Shown one piece after another: positions 1 to 9,106 of a DNA stretch of 64,000 bases. Location: assembly GCF_900187305.1 (NCBI RefSeq), contig NZ_LT906434.1:2418001-2482000 (forward strand), written 5' to 3'. A model generated the notes under the pieces. That model did no database searches, was not told the DNA's origin, and saw only the letters and a list, made by a program, of their open reading frames with translations. The translations under genes were made by a program, and so were the position numbers. Numbering within the stretch: position 1 is the stretch's first letter; every line of letters begins with the position of its first letter. This DNA is from Neisseria zoodegmatis. GTDB lineage: Bacteria; Pseudomonadota; Gammaproteobacteria; Burkholderiales; Neisseriaceae.

Positions 1-101
1 CTGCGGAAGTGCGTGCGGCGGGAGCGGACGGCATTGCGGTTATCTCCGCCATCACACGTGCGGGCAATGTGGGGCAGGCAGTCAAAGACTTGCTGGCTTA
101 A
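1..101 (+). CDS. thiE: Thiamine-phosphate synthase, C-terminal end (partial)
   Basis: An open frame enters from the left edge (first full codon at base 3) and stops at TAA 99-101. The visible 32 residues read AEVRAAGADGIAVISAIT and end in DLLA. The segment GADGIAVISAI matches the phosphate-binding C-terminal strand and helix of ThiE, which joins the pyrimidine and thiazole moieties of thiamine. Only the tail is present, so the call rests on one motif. A bifunctional protein ending in a ThiE domain is possible. Confidence 0.6.
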   Translation, partial: AEVRAAGADGIAVISAITRAGNVGQAVKDLLA

Positions 102-117
102 CTTATCTATCTCTTTT

Positions 118-161
118 TTCAGACGGCCTCTCATCCCCGATGCTATATAATGCCGTCTGAA
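118..161. terminator. Inverted DUS pair after thiE, containing the tsaB -10 box
   Basis: TTCAGACGGC (118-127) and GCCGTCTGAA (152-161) form a 10-bp stem followed by a T-rich run, as expected for a DUS-type terminator of the upstream gene. The loop holds TATAAT at 146-151, a plausible -10 box for tsaB (start 182), although no convincing -35 is visible. Confidence 0.55.
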
Positions 162-181
162 AAACTTTTTTTAGCGACATC

Positions 182-856
182 ATGCACATTGATTTTGATC
201 ACGCTGTTTTGGCCATTGATACCAGCACATCGTTTTTATCGCTGGCTTTGCGCACAAACGGCCGCACTTTTACCCGCCATATAGAAGCCGGCAACAAGCA
301 GTCCGAGCTGATTTTGCCGCTGATCGGTGAATTGTTCGCGGAAGCAGGCATCACGGCGGCCGACTTGGCAGCCATCGTTTACGCGCAAGGCCCGGGCGCG
401 TTTACCGGCCTGCGCATCGGCACCGGCGTGGCTCAAGGCTTGGCCGCACCCTTCGATACGCCGCTTATCGGCGTTCCCTGTTTGGATGCCGTGGCTTTCC
501 AAATCAGCGCACCTTGCGTGCTGGCCGCTACGGATGCCCGTATGGGTGAAGTGTTTTATGCGTGGTTCGACACCGCAAACGCCCGTCGCTTGAGCGATTA
601 TCAGGTCGGCAAAGCGGCTGAAATTACCGTTCCGGAAAATGCCGCTCCGCAAGGCATCGGTAACGCGTTTTCGCTGGAAGATAAGCCGCCCTTCAACGGC
701 TCGCCCGACATGCCGACAGCCGAAACTTATCTGAACTTGGCCGCAAGCGGGCGCTATCCCGCCACCGATGCCGCACGCGCCGAACTGCTATATGTGCGCG
801 ACAAAATCGCCTTAACCGCCAAAGAGCAGGCCGAACGCAAAGGCGGCAAAGTATGA
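182..856 (+). CDS. tsaB: tRNA threonylcarbamoyladenosine biosynthesis protein TsaB
   Basis: This 224-residue protein is the TsaB subunit that, with TsaD and TsaE, transfers the threonylcarbamoyl group to A37 of ANN-decoding tRNAs in the cytoplasm. The N-terminal LAIDTSTSFLSLAL stretch and the segment YAQGPGAFTGLRIGTGVAQGLA are hallmark ASKHA-fold motifs of TsaB. Length matches the family. Its last four bases overlap the start of rimI (ATGA), the common tsaB-rimI arrangement, indicating translational coupling. Confidence 0.93.
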   Translation: MHIDFDHAVLAIDTSTSFLSLALRTNGRTFTRHIEAGNKQSELILPLIGELFAEAGITAADLAAIVYAQGPGAFTGLRIGTGVAQGLAAPFDTPLIGVPCLDAVAFQISAPCVLAATDARMGEVFYAWFDTANARRLSDYQVGKAAEITVPENAAPQGIGNAFSLEDKPPFNGSPDMPTAETYLNLAASGRYPATDAARAELLYVRDKIALTAKEQAERKGGKV

Positions 857-1293
857 TCCGCGATGCCGTTGCCGAAGATTGCGGCGCACTGGCCGAGCTA
901 GACAAGCAATGCAACCCCGCGCCATGGTCGGCACAACAATTTCAGACGGCCTTAAACAGCCGTTTCGATACGGTAAAGGTATTGGAACACCGAGCCGCCA
1001 CCGCCGGTTTTGCCGTTTGGCAGACAATATGCGGCAAATCCGAGCTGCACCTGATCGGCGTAGATCCCGCCGCGCGCCGCAACGGGCTGGCTTCGCAATT
1101 GATGAACGCTTGGTTTCAGACGGCCTCGTCCGAACCGGTAGAACGATGGTTTTTAGAAGTGCGCGCGTCCAACCATGCCGCCCGCGCTTTGTATGAAAAA
1201 TACGGCTTTCGTGAATACGGCCGCCGCAAAGATTACTACCCGCTGCCAAACGGCGGGCGTGAAGACGCTGTTTTGATGGAGAAAAAATGTTAA
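853..1293 (+). CDS. rimI: Ribosomal protein S18-alanine N-acetyltransferase RimI
   Basis: This 146-residue GNAT acetyltransferase modifies the N-terminal alanine of S18 in the RimI family. The acetyl-CoA signature is seen as GVDPAARRNGLASQLM around residues 70-85, followed by VRASNHAARALYEKYGF, the usual GNAT C-terminal motif. Two DUS copies lie inside the gene and encode FQTA both times (about 941 and 1118). It overlaps tsaB upstream and the next gene by 7 bp, so the three genes form one operon. Confidence 0.9.
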   Translation: MIRDAVAEDCGALAELDKQCNPAPWSAQQFQTALNSRFDTVKVLEHRAATAGFAVWQTICGKSELHLIGVDPAARRNGLASQLMNAWFQTASSEPVERWFLEVRASNHAARALYEKYGFREYGRRKDYYPLPNGGREDAVLMEKKC

Positions 1294-2051
1294 GCAGCCG
1301 TTATCTGCATTTGCACGAAGCATTAGGCTTGGGGCCTATGTGGCTGAAACAGAGCGCCAAAGTGCTGCCTGCTCAGGCCGCCACTGCTGCGCCCTCTTCG
1401 CCTGCGCCAGCCGCTGCACCTGCCGACAAGCCCGTTGCAACGCGTGCTTCTGCCGATGCCCGCTTAAGCGCAATGGCCGCCGTCAACACAGCCCGTTCCG
1501 TTTCAGACGGCATCGAAGCTTCTGCCCAAAGGCCGTCTGAAAAAAGCCTGCCGACGCCTGCCGACGCCGAGCCGTCAACACAGCCCGCTCCCACCGTTGC
1601 CCCCGTTATCACCGCCGACATCCAACCCGCGCGCGTGATGGTGGTCAGCATCTGCCCCGCCCTCGAAGACAGCGCGGCCGGGCAGTTGTTTAGCGGCGAT
1701 GCAGGCGTTCTGCTCGACAATATGCTCGCCGCCATCAACCTCAAACCCACCGACGCCCACAAAACCGCTTGGGTAAAAACCGCTGCCGTTTTCACGCCCA
1801 CGCCCTCCGCCGAACAAATAGCCGACGCCCTGCCGCAACTTCAAGCCGAGCTTGCCGCCGCGCAAGCCCAATCGGTGCTGTTTTTGGGGCAAATTTTCGA
1901 GCAGCCCCACCATGCCGACATCATCCGCGGATTATGCGGAAACACCCCGCATTTCATCATCCCGCATCCCGCCCGCCTGTTGCGTCAACCGCAGCTCAAA
2001 AGAAACGCGTGGACGGAGCTGAAAAAACTCAAGCAAATCTTGTCCGGCTAA
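1287..2051 (+). CDS. Uracil-DNA glycosylase superfamily protein, divergent
   Basis: This 254-residue protein has a low-complexity Ala/Pro-rich segment (about residues 28-105, carrying two DUS copies read as SDGIEA and RPSEKS) and a C-terminal domain resembling family 4/5 uracil-DNA glycosylases. LFSGDAGVLLDNML aligns with the region after the catalytic motif, and IPHPARLLRQPQLKRNAW matches the HPS-type motif. The usual GEAPG-type catalytic segment appears as SICPALED, so activity is doubtful. The tsaB-rimI-udg order is common in betaproteobacteria and supports the assignment. It may bind DNA without excising uracil. Confidence 0.65.
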   Translation: MLSSRYLHLHEALGLGPMWLKQSAKVLPAQAATAAPSSPAPAAAPADKPVATRASADARLSAMAAVNTARSVSDGIEASAQRPSEKSLPTPADAEPSTQPAPTVAPVITADIQPARVMVVSICPALEDSAAGQLFSGDAGVLLDNMLAAINLKPTDAHKTAWVKTAAVFTPTPSAEQIADALPQLQAELAAAQAQSVLFLGQIFEQPHHADIIRGLCGNTPHFIIPHPARLLRQPQLKRNAWTELKKLKQILSG

Positions 2052-2076
2052 CGCCCATCCACCGTATTCACACCAA

Positions 2077-2101
2077 AACGCCTGAACCGTCAGGCGTTTT
2101 T
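2077..2101 (+). terminator. Rho-independent terminator of the tsaB operon
   Basis: AACGCCTGA (2077-2085) pairs perfectly with TCAGGCGTT (2090-2098) across a 4-nt loop and ends in a T run. It lies 25 bp after the stop codon of the UDG-like gene. Confidence 0.85.
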
Positions 2102-2283
2102 CATATCCCATAGGTTTGCGCTTGCTTATTAAATAGTTGAGGCCGTCTGAAAAACAAAATCCCACGGCACAAATTCAACAAGCCGACATCATGCCCGGCC
2201 ATCGTGTCTAACACATTGTTTCGCTATATAATCCCTTATGTTGTTTGAAAAAACACCCTAAACACCCGGATTCAGGAGCCACC

Positions 2284-4551
2284 ATGCACAGCCAGCCGCC
2301 TTCCACCCTGTTTTCCTTAAACCACCTGATTGTTGTCGGCGCCAGCGAACGCCGCCACAGCTTGGGCGAGCGTTTGCTGACCTCGCTGCTGCGTACGCCT
2401 TTCAATGGCCAAATCACGCCCGTTAACCTGCGCCACAAAACTGTCGGCGGCTTAAAAGCCTACACCAACATCGGGCGCATACCCGAATCCGCCGATGCCG
2501 TTTTGGCGACCACCCCGCCCGAAAGCTACGAAGCCATACTCAAAGCCTGCCGCAAGCAAAGCATCCCCTACGCGGTGTTGATACAAGATTGGGAAAACCA
2601 GCCCGAAGACGCGCCCGACAAAACCAAAGCCGTCGTATCAAAAGCCCGCAAGATGAACGTACAGGCCATCGTGTGCCACCCCGGCGGCATTCACATTCCC
2701 GCGCTCGGCTTAAACGCCGGCATCGGCCGCGACGCCCCCGCAGGCAATATCGGTTTAATCAGCGGCCACCCCACAGAAAGCGCCGAAGCCATATCCTTCG
2801 TCAAACAAGCAGGCTTGGGCATTTCCTGCCACATCGGCCTGCATTTCCCGCTCAGCCCCACCTCGTCCGCCGACGTCATGGCACTCTTGAGCAACGACCC
2901 CAACACCCACATCATCGTCAGCGCCTACAACCGACACGAACACCCGCGCACCCTGTTCAGCATCATCCGCCGCACCGCCCGCCGCAAACCCGTGATTCTG
3001 TGGGTTTCATCGTATGCCGACCAAGAAGAGCAAGCCATCCTCAAAGCCCTTGCCCTGCGTACCGGCGCCATCGTCGCCTTTTCCAGCGAAGAACTGGCCG
3101 CAGCCTTGCACACCCTATCCGCCCGCAAAAAAACCGCCCGCAAGCTGCACCTGATTTCCGGCGAACCCTGCGGACGCCTGCAAAGAGAAGCCGAAACACT
3201 CGGCATCCGCCTGCAACTACCCACCGAAAGCCAAAGGCCGTCTGAAAATCCATACGGCTATATCGGCTCAAACCCCACACCCACGCATTACCGCGCACTC
3301 GTTGAAAGCCTCCTCCACCATCACCAAACCGAGGCACTGCTCGCCGTCGTTGCGGGCACAGACCCTTATGCCGAAGACACCACGCGCATTTTGAGCCATC
3401 TGCAAAAACAGTCCGACAAACCACTTTATATCGTCAGCCCCTTTTCAGACGGCCTCCTCCGCTTCGCCCACGCCTCACAAGCATTGGAAGACTTCCGTTT
3501 TCAAGCCGACCATGCCGACTTCGCAGCAAAACTGCTCCAAACCGCCAAGCCGCTGCCCGCATACGTCAAAACACCCGACGCACAAGCCGCCGCACGAATA
3601 ACCGACCAGCCCCAACAGCTCGCCGAAGCCCTGTTTTTGCCCGAATACGGCAGCGCCGAAGCCCCCGTACTCGCCACGCTCTCATTCAGACGGCATCCCC
3701 ATTACGGCGCCGTCCTCTATACCGAAACACACGGCCAAACCCACGCCTACCTCCCGCCATTCAGCACCTTAGATGCCGAACGGCTCATCCAACAAGCCGA
3801 CCTCAAACGCCACCAAAAAACCGTGCACCAACTTTTACACAGCCTGAACACCGTTTCAGACGGCCTGCCGCACATTCGCAAGATAACCGTAACCATCAGC
3901 GCCAACAACGCCGGCACAGAAATCACACTCGGAGAAACCGAGCAACCCGCAGCCAATGTCCAAGCCCTCTACCCCGCCAAACCCGCGCATATCTTTACCT
4001 TAAGAAACGGCCAAACCGCACACATCAGAGTGCTTCGTCCAGAAGACGCCGAAGCCAAACAAGAATTTGTGCGCCAACTATCCGATCACAGCCGTTACAC
4101 ACGCTACATGGCCCACCTCAAAGAGCTTACCCCCATCATGCTTGCCCAAGCCTGCAACCTCGATTACCACTACGAAGCCGCCGTCGTCGCCGAAGCAGAA
4201 GACGGCACTTGGCTGGGCGTATCCCGCTTCAGCAGCACCGGCATCCCCGAACGGTGCGAATTCGGCATCAGCATCGCCGAAACCGCGCAAGGACAAGGGC
4301 TGGCCGTACACTTGATGGAACAAATCCTGCAACTCGCCAAACAGCAAGGCTATCAAGAAATGAGCGCCGAAATCCTCAACACCAATCCCGCCATGCAGAA
4401 ACTCGCAGAGAAACTCGGCTTCAGCGCACACCCCTCGCCTCACGACAACCGACTTACCGAAGTCATATACAACCTCAATCCCGAAGAAGATACGCCGGTA
4501 AACAACATCAAGCGCAATTTAAAACAACAAATACTTGCACTAAGATCGTAA
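2284..4551 (+). CDS. PatZ-like GNAT protein with NDP-forming acyl-CoA synthetase domains
   Basis: This 755-residue protein starts at ATG 2284, preceded by AGGAG. A longer in-frame TTG at 2245 lacks a ribosome site. The N-terminus ([18 protein letters not shown]) is a CoA-binding Rossmann domain, and [19 protein letters not shown] belongs to the succinyl-CoA-ligase-like domain. The middle is poorly conserved, and the last 170 residues form a GNAT domain with [14 protein letters not shown] as the acetyl-CoA loop. This order matches the PatZ/YfiQ lysine acetyltransferases, which inactivate acetyl-CoA synthetase. It is about 130 residues shorter than E. coli PatZ and seems to have a reduced ATP-grasp part. 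Several DUS copies lie within the gene. Confidence 0.75.
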   Translation: MHSQPPSTLFSLNHLIVVGASERRHSLGERLLTSLLRTPFNGQITPVNLRHKTVGGLKAYTNIGRIPESADAVLATTPPESYEAILKACRKQSIPYAVLIQDWENQPEDAPDKTKAVVSKARKMNVQAIVCHPGGIHIPALGLNAGIGRDAPAGNIGLISGHPTESAEAISFVKQAGLGISCHIGLHFPLSPTSSADVMALLSNDPNTHIIVSAYNRHEHPRTLFSIIRRTARRKPVILWVSSYADQEEQAILKALALRTGAIVAFSSEELAAALHTLSARKKTARKLHLISGEPCGRLQREAETLGIRLQLPTESQRPSENPYGYIGSNPTPTHYRALVESLLHHHQTEALLAVVAGTDPYAEDTTRILSHLQKQSDKPLYIVSPFSDGLLRFAHASQALEDFRFQADHADFAAKLLQTAKPLPAYVKTPDAQAAARITDQPQQLAEALFLPEYGSAEAPVLATLSFRRHPHYGAVLYTETHGQTHAYLPPFSTLDAERLIQQADLKRHQKTVHQLLHSLNTVSDGLPHIRKITVTISANNAGTEITLGETEQPAANVQALYPAKPAHIFTLRNGQTAHIRVLRPEDAEAKQEFVRQLSDHSRYTRYMAHLKELTPIMLAQACNLDYHYEAAVVAEAEDGTWLGVSRFSSTGIPERCEFGISIAETAQGQGLAVHLMEQILQLAKQQGYQEMSAEILNTNPAMQKLAEKLGFSAHPSPHDNRLTEVIYNLNPEEDTPVNNIKRNLKQQILALRS

Positions 4552-4564
4552 TTTATTCTAAAAT
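4535..4564 (+). promoter_or_regulatory. Candidate promoter of rpsP operon
   Basis: TTGCAC (4535-4540) and TAAAAT (4559-4564) are spaced by 18 bp, 44 bp before the rpsP start and overlapping the end of the PatZ-like gene. It is a sequence match only. Confidence 0.4.
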
Positions 4565-4607
4565 TAGCGGTTTTCTATACATCCGATTTTTATCAAAGGA
4601 ACCACTC

Positions 4608-4856
4608 ATGGTAGTTATCCGTTTAGCCCGCAGCGGCTCAAAACACCGCCCGTTCTACAACGTAGTAGTAACCGACTCACGCAACCGCCGCGACGGTCGT
4701 TTCATTGAGCGCGTAGGCTTCTACAACCCCGTTGCCAACGAAAAACAAGAACGCGTACGCCTGAATGCCGACCGTCTGAACCACTGGATCAGCCAAGGCG
4801 CACAAGTAAGCGACGCCGTTGCCAAACTGGTTAAAGAGCAAAAAGCTGCTGCTTAA
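4608..4856 (+). CDS. rpsP: 30S ribosomal protein S16
   Basis: This 82-residue protein begins [20 protein letters not shown] and contains ERVGFYNP, the signature of S16. The ATG at 4608 follows AAAGGA at a good distance. It is first in the conserved rpsP-rimM-trmD-rplS operon, which couples a ribosomal protein with 16S and tRNA maturation enzymes. Confidence 0.98.
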   Translation: MVVIRLARSGSKHRPFYNVVVTDSRNRRDGRFIERVGFYNPVANEKQERVRLNADRLNHWISQGAQVSDAVAKLVKEQKAAA

Positions 4857-4874
4857 TCCAAGACACATACTGCC

Positions 4875-5384
4875 ATGACCGACACTCATCAAAGGGTAGC
4901 CATGGGCTACATCAAAGGCGTATTCGGCATCAAAGGCTGGCTCAAAATCGCCGCCGACACCGAATACACCGACAGCCTGCTGGACTACCCCGAGTGGCAG
5001 CTTGTCAAAGACGGTCAATCCCTGAACGTAACCCTTGAAGCCGGCAAAGTCGTCAACGGCGAACTTCAGGTAAAATTTGAAGGAATCAACGATCGCGACC
5101 AAGCGTTTGCTTTACGCGGTTACACCATCGAAATCCCCCGTTCGGAATTTGCTCCAGCAGAGGAAGACGAATACTACTGGGCCGATTTAGTGGGCATGAC
5201 TGTCACCAACACAGAAAACATGACGTTGGGCACAGTAAAAAACCTGATGGAAACCGGCGCACACGACGTGTTGGTAGTAGATGGAGAATACGGACAAAAG
5301 CTGATCCCCTTCGTCTCCCAATTTATCGTCAACGTCGATACCGAAAAAAAAATCATCACCGCCGACTGGGGTCAAGATTACTAA
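4875..5384 (+). CDS. rimM: Ribosome maturation factor RimM
   Basis: This 169-residue protein is the 16S rRNA processing factor that binds S19 during 30S head assembly. The N-terminal RimM domain shows [18 protein letters not shown]. The C-terminal PRC-barrel shows [11 protein letters not shown] and [18 protein letters not shown]. Its stop codon shares one base with the trmD start (TAATG), suggesting coupling. Confidence 0.97.
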   Translation: MTDTHQRVAMGYIKGVFGIKGWLKIAADTEYTDSLLDYPEWQLVKDGQSLNVTLEAGKVVNGELQVKFEGINDRDQAFALRGYTIEIPRSEFAPAEEDEYYWADLVGMTVTNTENMTLGTVKNLMETGAHDVLVVDGEYGQKLIPFVSQFIVNVDTEKKIITADWGQDY

Positions 5385-6136
5385 TGCTGATTCAAGCCAT
5401 TACCCTCTTTCCGGAAATGTTTGACAGCATTACCCGATACGGGGTAACCGGGCGGGCATTGAAACAAAACCTGTGGCAGTTTAGCGCCATCAATCCCCGA
5501 CGTTTTGCCGACAACAAACTCGGCTATATCGACGACCGCCCCTTCGGAGGCGGTCCCGGCATGATTATGATGGCACCGCCTTTGCAGGCCGCCATCGAAG
5601 AAGCCAAACAAAACCAACATTCCGGCAGCGGCAGAGTAATCTATCTCAGCCCCCAAGGAACACCGCTGACTCATTCAAAAGTTACAGAGTTAGCCACGCT
5701 GGACAACCTCATTCTGCTATGCGGCCGTTACGAAGGCATAGACGAACGACTATTACAAACCAGCGTAGACGAAGAAATCAGCATCGGAGATTTTGTCGTT
5801 TCCGGAGGCGAATTACCCGCCATGATGTTGATGGATGCCGTATTAAGATTGATACCCGGTGTACTGGGCGATGCACAGTCCGCACAACAAGATTCGTTTT
5901 CAGACGGCCTCTTGGATTGCCCCCACTACACCAAACCCATAGAATTTCAGGGCATGGCAGTTCCCGAAGTATTACGCACGGGAAACCACGGCCTGATAGC
6001 GGAATGGCGGTTAAAAGAATCGCTGCGCCGCACCTTAGAGCGCCGCCCCGACTTACTGGCCAAGCGCAGTTTAATCCCAAAGGAGTCCCGCCTCTTGGAA
6101 GCAATCAAACAAGAGCAACAGGATATCCAATCATAA
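5384..6136 (+). CDS. trmD: tRNA (guanine-N1-)-methyltransferase TrmD
   Basis: This 250-residue SPOUT methyltransferase makes m1G37 in tRNAs reading CNN/GGN codons and prevents frameshifting. Characteristic sequences are [33 protein letters not shown] and the knot region [13 protein letters not shown] followed by [15 protein letters not shown]. Length matches the family. An internal DUS lies near 5900 and encodes SDGL. Confidence 0.98.
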   Translation: MLIQAITLFPEMFDSITRYGVTGRALKQNLWQFSAINPRRFADNKLGYIDDRPFGGGPGMIMMAPPLQAAIEEAKQNQHSGSGRVIYLSPQGTPLTHSKVTELATLDNLILLCGRYEGIDERLLQTSVDEEISIGDFVVSGGELPAMMLMDAVLRLIPGVLGDAQSAQQDSFSDGLLDCPHYTKPIEFQGMAVPEVLRTGNHGLIAEWRLKESLRRTLERRPDLLAKRSLIPKESRLLEAIKQEQQDIQS

Positions 6137-6152
6137 TTTAGGAAATAAACAA

Positions 6153-6518
6153 ATGAACCTGATTCAACAATTAGAGCAAGAAGAAATTGCTCGTTTGAAC
6201 AAAAACATCCCGGAATTCTCCCCCGGTGACACTGTTGTCGTATCCGTACGCGTAGTAGAAGGCAACCGCAGCCGTCTGCAAGCTTACGAAGGCGTTGTTA
6301 TCGCACGCCGTAACCGCGGTTTGAACAGCAACTTCATCGTACGCAAAATTTCAAGCGGCGAAGGCGTTGAGCGCACTTTCCAACTGTACTCTCCCAATGT
6401 AGAAAAAATCGAAGTTAAACGCCGTGGTGACGTACGTCGTGCCAAACTGTACTACCTGCGCGGCCTCACCGGTAAAGCTGCACGCATTAAAGAAAAATTA
6501 CCTGCCCGCAAAGGTTAA
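6153..6518 (+). CDS. rplS: 50S ribosomal protein L19
   Basis: This 121-residue protein begins [20 protein letters not shown] and contains [20 protein letters not shown] and the basic C-terminal [20 protein letters not shown], typical of L19 at the 30S-50S interface. It is last in the operon and is followed by a strong terminator. Confidence 0.98.
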   Translation: MNLIQQLEQEEIARLNKNIPEFSPGDTVVVSVRVVEGNRSRLQAYEGVVIARRNRGLNSNFIVRKISSGEGVERTFQLYSPNVEKIEVKRRGDVRRAKLYYLRGLTGKAARIKEKLPARKG

Positions 6519-6533
6519 TTTTTCACGAATCCA

Positions 6534-6561
6534 AAACCCGCTATTTACAGCGGGTTTTTTT
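6534..6561 (+). terminator. Terminator of rpsP-rplS operon
   Basis: AAACCCGCT (6534-6542) pairs with AGCGGGTTT (6549-6557) and runs into a T tract, 15 bp after the rplS stop. Confidence 0.9.
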
Positions 6562-6569
6562 ACATACTA

Positions 6570-7774
6570 AAGATCCTTCTACAATTAATTACCTAAAACT
6601 ACTTCAGATTTTTCACTAAAATATTCAGCAAATTTCTCATAAATACCTTCTTTCAGCAAACCGCACAAGCTATGATTGCCAAACACATCGGCCGCTTCCC
6701 CCTGTTGAAGTTGGAGCAGGTGATTGATTGGCAACCGATCGAACATTACCTCAACCATCAAAGAACCCGCTACCTTCGAGACCACCGCGGCCGTCCCGCC
6801 TATCCCCTGCTATCCATGTTCAAAGCCGTTCTGCTCGGCCAGTGGCACAGCCTTTCCGATCCCGAACTCGAACACAGCCTCATCACCCGTATCGAGTTTC
6901 AACTCTTCTGCCGCTTTGACAACTTTTGCATTCCCGACCACAGCACCCTCTGCCGTTTCCGCAACTGGCTGGCCCAAGACAACACCCTGGCCGAACTATT
7001 GGATCTGATTAACCGCCAACTGACTGACAAGGGCTTAAAAGTAGAGAAAGCATCCGCCGCCATCGTTGACGCCACCATTATTCAGACGGTCGGCGGCAAA
7101 CAGCGTCAGGCCATAGAAGTGGATGACGAAGGACAAGTAAGTAGCCAAACCACACCGAGTAAAGACAGCGATGCCCGTTGGGTGAAGAAAGACGGCCGAT
7201 ACAGACTGGGTTACAAACAACATACCCGTACCGATGCGGAAGGCTACATTGAGAAACTGCATATCACTGCCGCCAATGCCCATGAGTGCAAACACCTGCT
7301 GCCTTTGTTGGAAGGCCTAGCCAAAGACACGACTGTCTATGCCGATAAAGGCTACGACAGTATGGAAAACCGGCAACATCTGAGAGAACATCAACTGCGG
7401 GACGGCATCATGTACAAATCCCACCGCAACCGGCCGCTGACGGAAGCGCAAACCAAACGTAACCGACATTTATCGAAAACCCGTTATGTGGTCGAACAAA
7501 GCTTTGGTACGCTGCACCGTAAATTCCGCCATGCCCGGGCAACTTATTTTGGTCTGAGCAAAGTGAGTGCACAAAGCCACCTGAAGGCGATGTGTTTGAA
7601 CCTGTTGAAAGCAGCCAACAGGCTACGTGCGCCTGTTGCCGTCTGAAAGGCAGTTCAGATACCCGATTATCGGGTATTTGAGGAGAATAAAGAGAGCATT
7701 GAAATAGAAAAACAGCCGAAACCCTGTATTTTGGCCCCAGCTGTTGGGTAAAGGCCAATTTTTACAAAAGTCCC
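6570..7774 (+). mobile_element. Decaying IS5-family (IS1106-like) insertion sequence
   Basis: The element is about 1.2 kb and carries one transposase. The right end TTTTACAAAAGTCCC (7760-7774) matches 12 of 15 bases of TTTTGCAAAGGTCTC, the intact end of the 143-bp repeats found elsewhere in the window. The left end near 6570-6586 (AAGATCCTTCTACAATT) resembles GAGACCTTTGCAAAA only after allowing two gaps. No target duplication can be recognised. The right boundary is fairly secure because a broken peptidase reading frame starts at the next base. The left boundary is inferred. The assignment to IS1106 rests on remembered Neisseria homologues. Confidence 0.65.
6672..7646 (+). CDS. IS5/IS1106-like DDE transposase
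   Basis: From ATG 6672 the frame gives 324 residues with the DDE core: VDATIIQT (first Asp), YADKGYDS (second Asp) and YVVEQSFGTLHRKFR (Glu), preceded by the N-terminal helical domain HRGRPAYPLLSMFKAVLLGQW. The frame is open further upstream and encodes NTFFQQTAQA directly before this Met. As recalled, Neisseria homologues begin MSTFFQQTAQAM, so the usual ATG appears to be ATA at 6639-6641. The core is intact, but initiation would have to use the internal Met. Confidence 0.88.
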   Translation: MIAKHIGRFPLLKLEQVIDWQPIEHYLNHQRTRYLRDHRGRPAYPLLSMFKAVLLGQWHSLSDPELEHSLITRIEFQLFCRFDNFCIPDHSTLCRFRNWLAQDNTLAELLDLINRQLTDKGLKVEKASAAIVDATIIQTVGGKQRQAIEVDDEGQVSSQTTPSKDSDARWVKKDGRYRLGYKQHTRTDAEGYIEKLHITAANAHECKHLLPLLEGLAKDTTVYADKGYDSMENRQHLREHQLRDGIMYKSHRNRPLTEAQTKRNRHLSKTRYVVEQSFGTLHRKFRHARATYFGLSKVSAQSHLKAMCLNLLKAANRLRAPVAV

Positions 7775-8017
7775 GAGCTTCACCGCGTCCACCGTCTTTC
7801 CGCCGCCTCTAAAATCTACGCCAAAGATTCCATGACTTCCCAAGCATCGCTGTTAGGCAAGTTGGAAACCCGCGGTTTTCAATACAGCGACGAAGCCGAA
7901 ATCCGCCGCCGTTTGCAGCAGGTAAATGCCGCCGAGGTGCAGGCCGCCGCCAAACTGCTCACGCCCCAACGCTCCAGCGTGGTGGTTGTGCGCCCCGAAG
8001 CGGCGGCTGCTAAGTAG
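7775..8017 (+). pseudogene. 3' remnant of an M16 (insulinase/pitrilysin-like) peptidase gene
   Basis: A reading frame enters exactly at the right end of the insertion sequence and runs 80 codons to TAG. Its sequence (ASKIYAKDSMTSQASLLGKL, then LQQVNAAEVQAAAKLLTP, then SSVVVVRP) matches the C-terminal end of M16-family zinc-protease-like proteins. The zinc motif (HXXEH) and the first 350 or so residues are absent. The other side of the element is rplS, so the 5' part was deleted rather than split. A Met at 7832 would allow a 61-residue product, but nothing suggests one is made. Confidence 0.75.
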
Positions 8018-8433
8018 GTAATCAAGGATAAACGCAACCATAACGCGTTGAGGTATCTGCAAAGTGCGGTCATTCCTTCTGCCGTTACCGTTTTCCTTTC
8101 CCGACAGTAGGAGATTGAATATTGGTAGCGTCAGCAAGGATGGAATAAAGCCCCCTTCCCTTACAGCTGTTGTGAGCTACTTTGCCGGTTATGGATAGGC
8201 ACCAGCCACAGCGTTCCGGGTTTCAGACGGCCTCCCGCTTCCTGTCTTCGCTTCAACCGCCTTCCCCTGCACTGTCGTCCTTCTGCCGTTACTTTTATAA
8301 CGCATTAGAACCGACACCCGCATTCTTTTCCCGCCCACAAATAAGCGGCCGGACACTCCCGCATCCGGCCGCTACCTATGTCTATTTAACCGTCACCGAC
8401 ATCAACTACCGACGACGGCAATCCCAGCATTAA
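8018..8433. other. Intergenic region, no gene recognised
   Basis: This 416-bp stretch lies between the peptidase remnant and comE. It holds one DUS (about 8221) and a 10-bp GC-rich hairpin, AGCGGCCGGA (8344-8353) with TCCGGCCGCT (8364-8373), which could end comE transcription on the minus strand but has no long T tract. An 83-codon frame here has no recognisable motif or ribosome site. Confidence 0.5.
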
Positions 8434-8745
8434 TCAGCGCTTCTCTTTAGCCTTCTCCTTCAGCGCCGGCACCGCCGCTTTGGCCGGCTTCTTACCGCCA
8501 CCAACCGTCGCCTCATCGCGCAGCTTGGCTAAAATACCCTCGCCGATACCCTTCACATTCTTCAAATCGTCAACACTCTTAAACTGACCGTTGTGCTGAC
8601 GGTACTCCACAATCGCCGCCGCCTTCGACGGACCGATACCCGGCAGCGCCTTCAATTCCTCCGCCGTCGCCGTATTGATATTCACCGCCGCCAGCGATAC
8701 CGCCGACCACAACAGAGCCAGCGCACCCGCTAAATATTTCTTCAT
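8434..8745 (-). CDS. comE: Competence protein ComE (ComEA-type HhH DNA-binding protein)
   Basis: This 103-residue periplasmic protein has a signal peptide (MKKYLAGALALLWSAVSLA) and two helix-hairpin-helix motifs, VNINTATAEELKALPGIGPSKAAAI and LKNVKGIGEGILAKL. It ends in a Lys/Ala-rich tail that may contact DNA. In Neisseria the orthologue binds incoming DNA in the periplasm and pulls it across the outer membrane during transformation. Its position just after an rRNA operon matches pathogenic Neisseria, where comE copies sit beside rRNA operons. Confidence 0.93.
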   Translation of the reverse strand: MKKYLAGALALLWSAVSLAAVNINTATAEELKALPGIGPSKAAAIVEYRQHNGQFKSVDDLKNVKGIGEGILAKLRDEATVGGGKKPAKAAVPALKEKAKEKR

Positions 8746-9061
8746 CTTCTAAATCCTTCTTGATGGTTTTCCGTAACGTGTCATACCTGCGGCCTCTACC
8801 AACAGGCAATATACCTCACACTGCCCGCACAGGCAGTCCGAACCATCATAAACAGATTCCCAACACCCTTCAAATACTTTTAACTATAGTTACTATATAC
8901 ATAGAGAACATTGTCTCTCCCCAACAACAAGCTCGTCTTTCCATTACAGCTCTGCTCTCTTTGCTCCGCTACAACCAACCTTCTTCTGTATCCATTCTGC
9001 ACAAACCTACCGGCAAACCAACCTTCTGAAACACCCATATTCAACTGTCTTGGCAAATCAA

Positions 9062-9096
9062 AATACTAAAACCCCCGATACGCAAGTATCGGGGGT
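9062..9096 (-). terminator. rRNA operon terminator
   Basis: ACCCCCGATAC (9071-9081) and GTATCGGGGGT (9086-9096) form an 11-bp perfect stem with a GCAA loop on the plus strand. Read on the minus strand it follows 5S and is trailed by TTTTAGTATTT. Confidence 0.9.
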
Positions 9097-9106
9097 TCGA
9101 AATAAG

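Noticed and set aside
8182..8433. 83-codon plus-strand frame
   Set aside because: No ribosome site or known motif; it contains a DUS and the hairpin downstream of comE.
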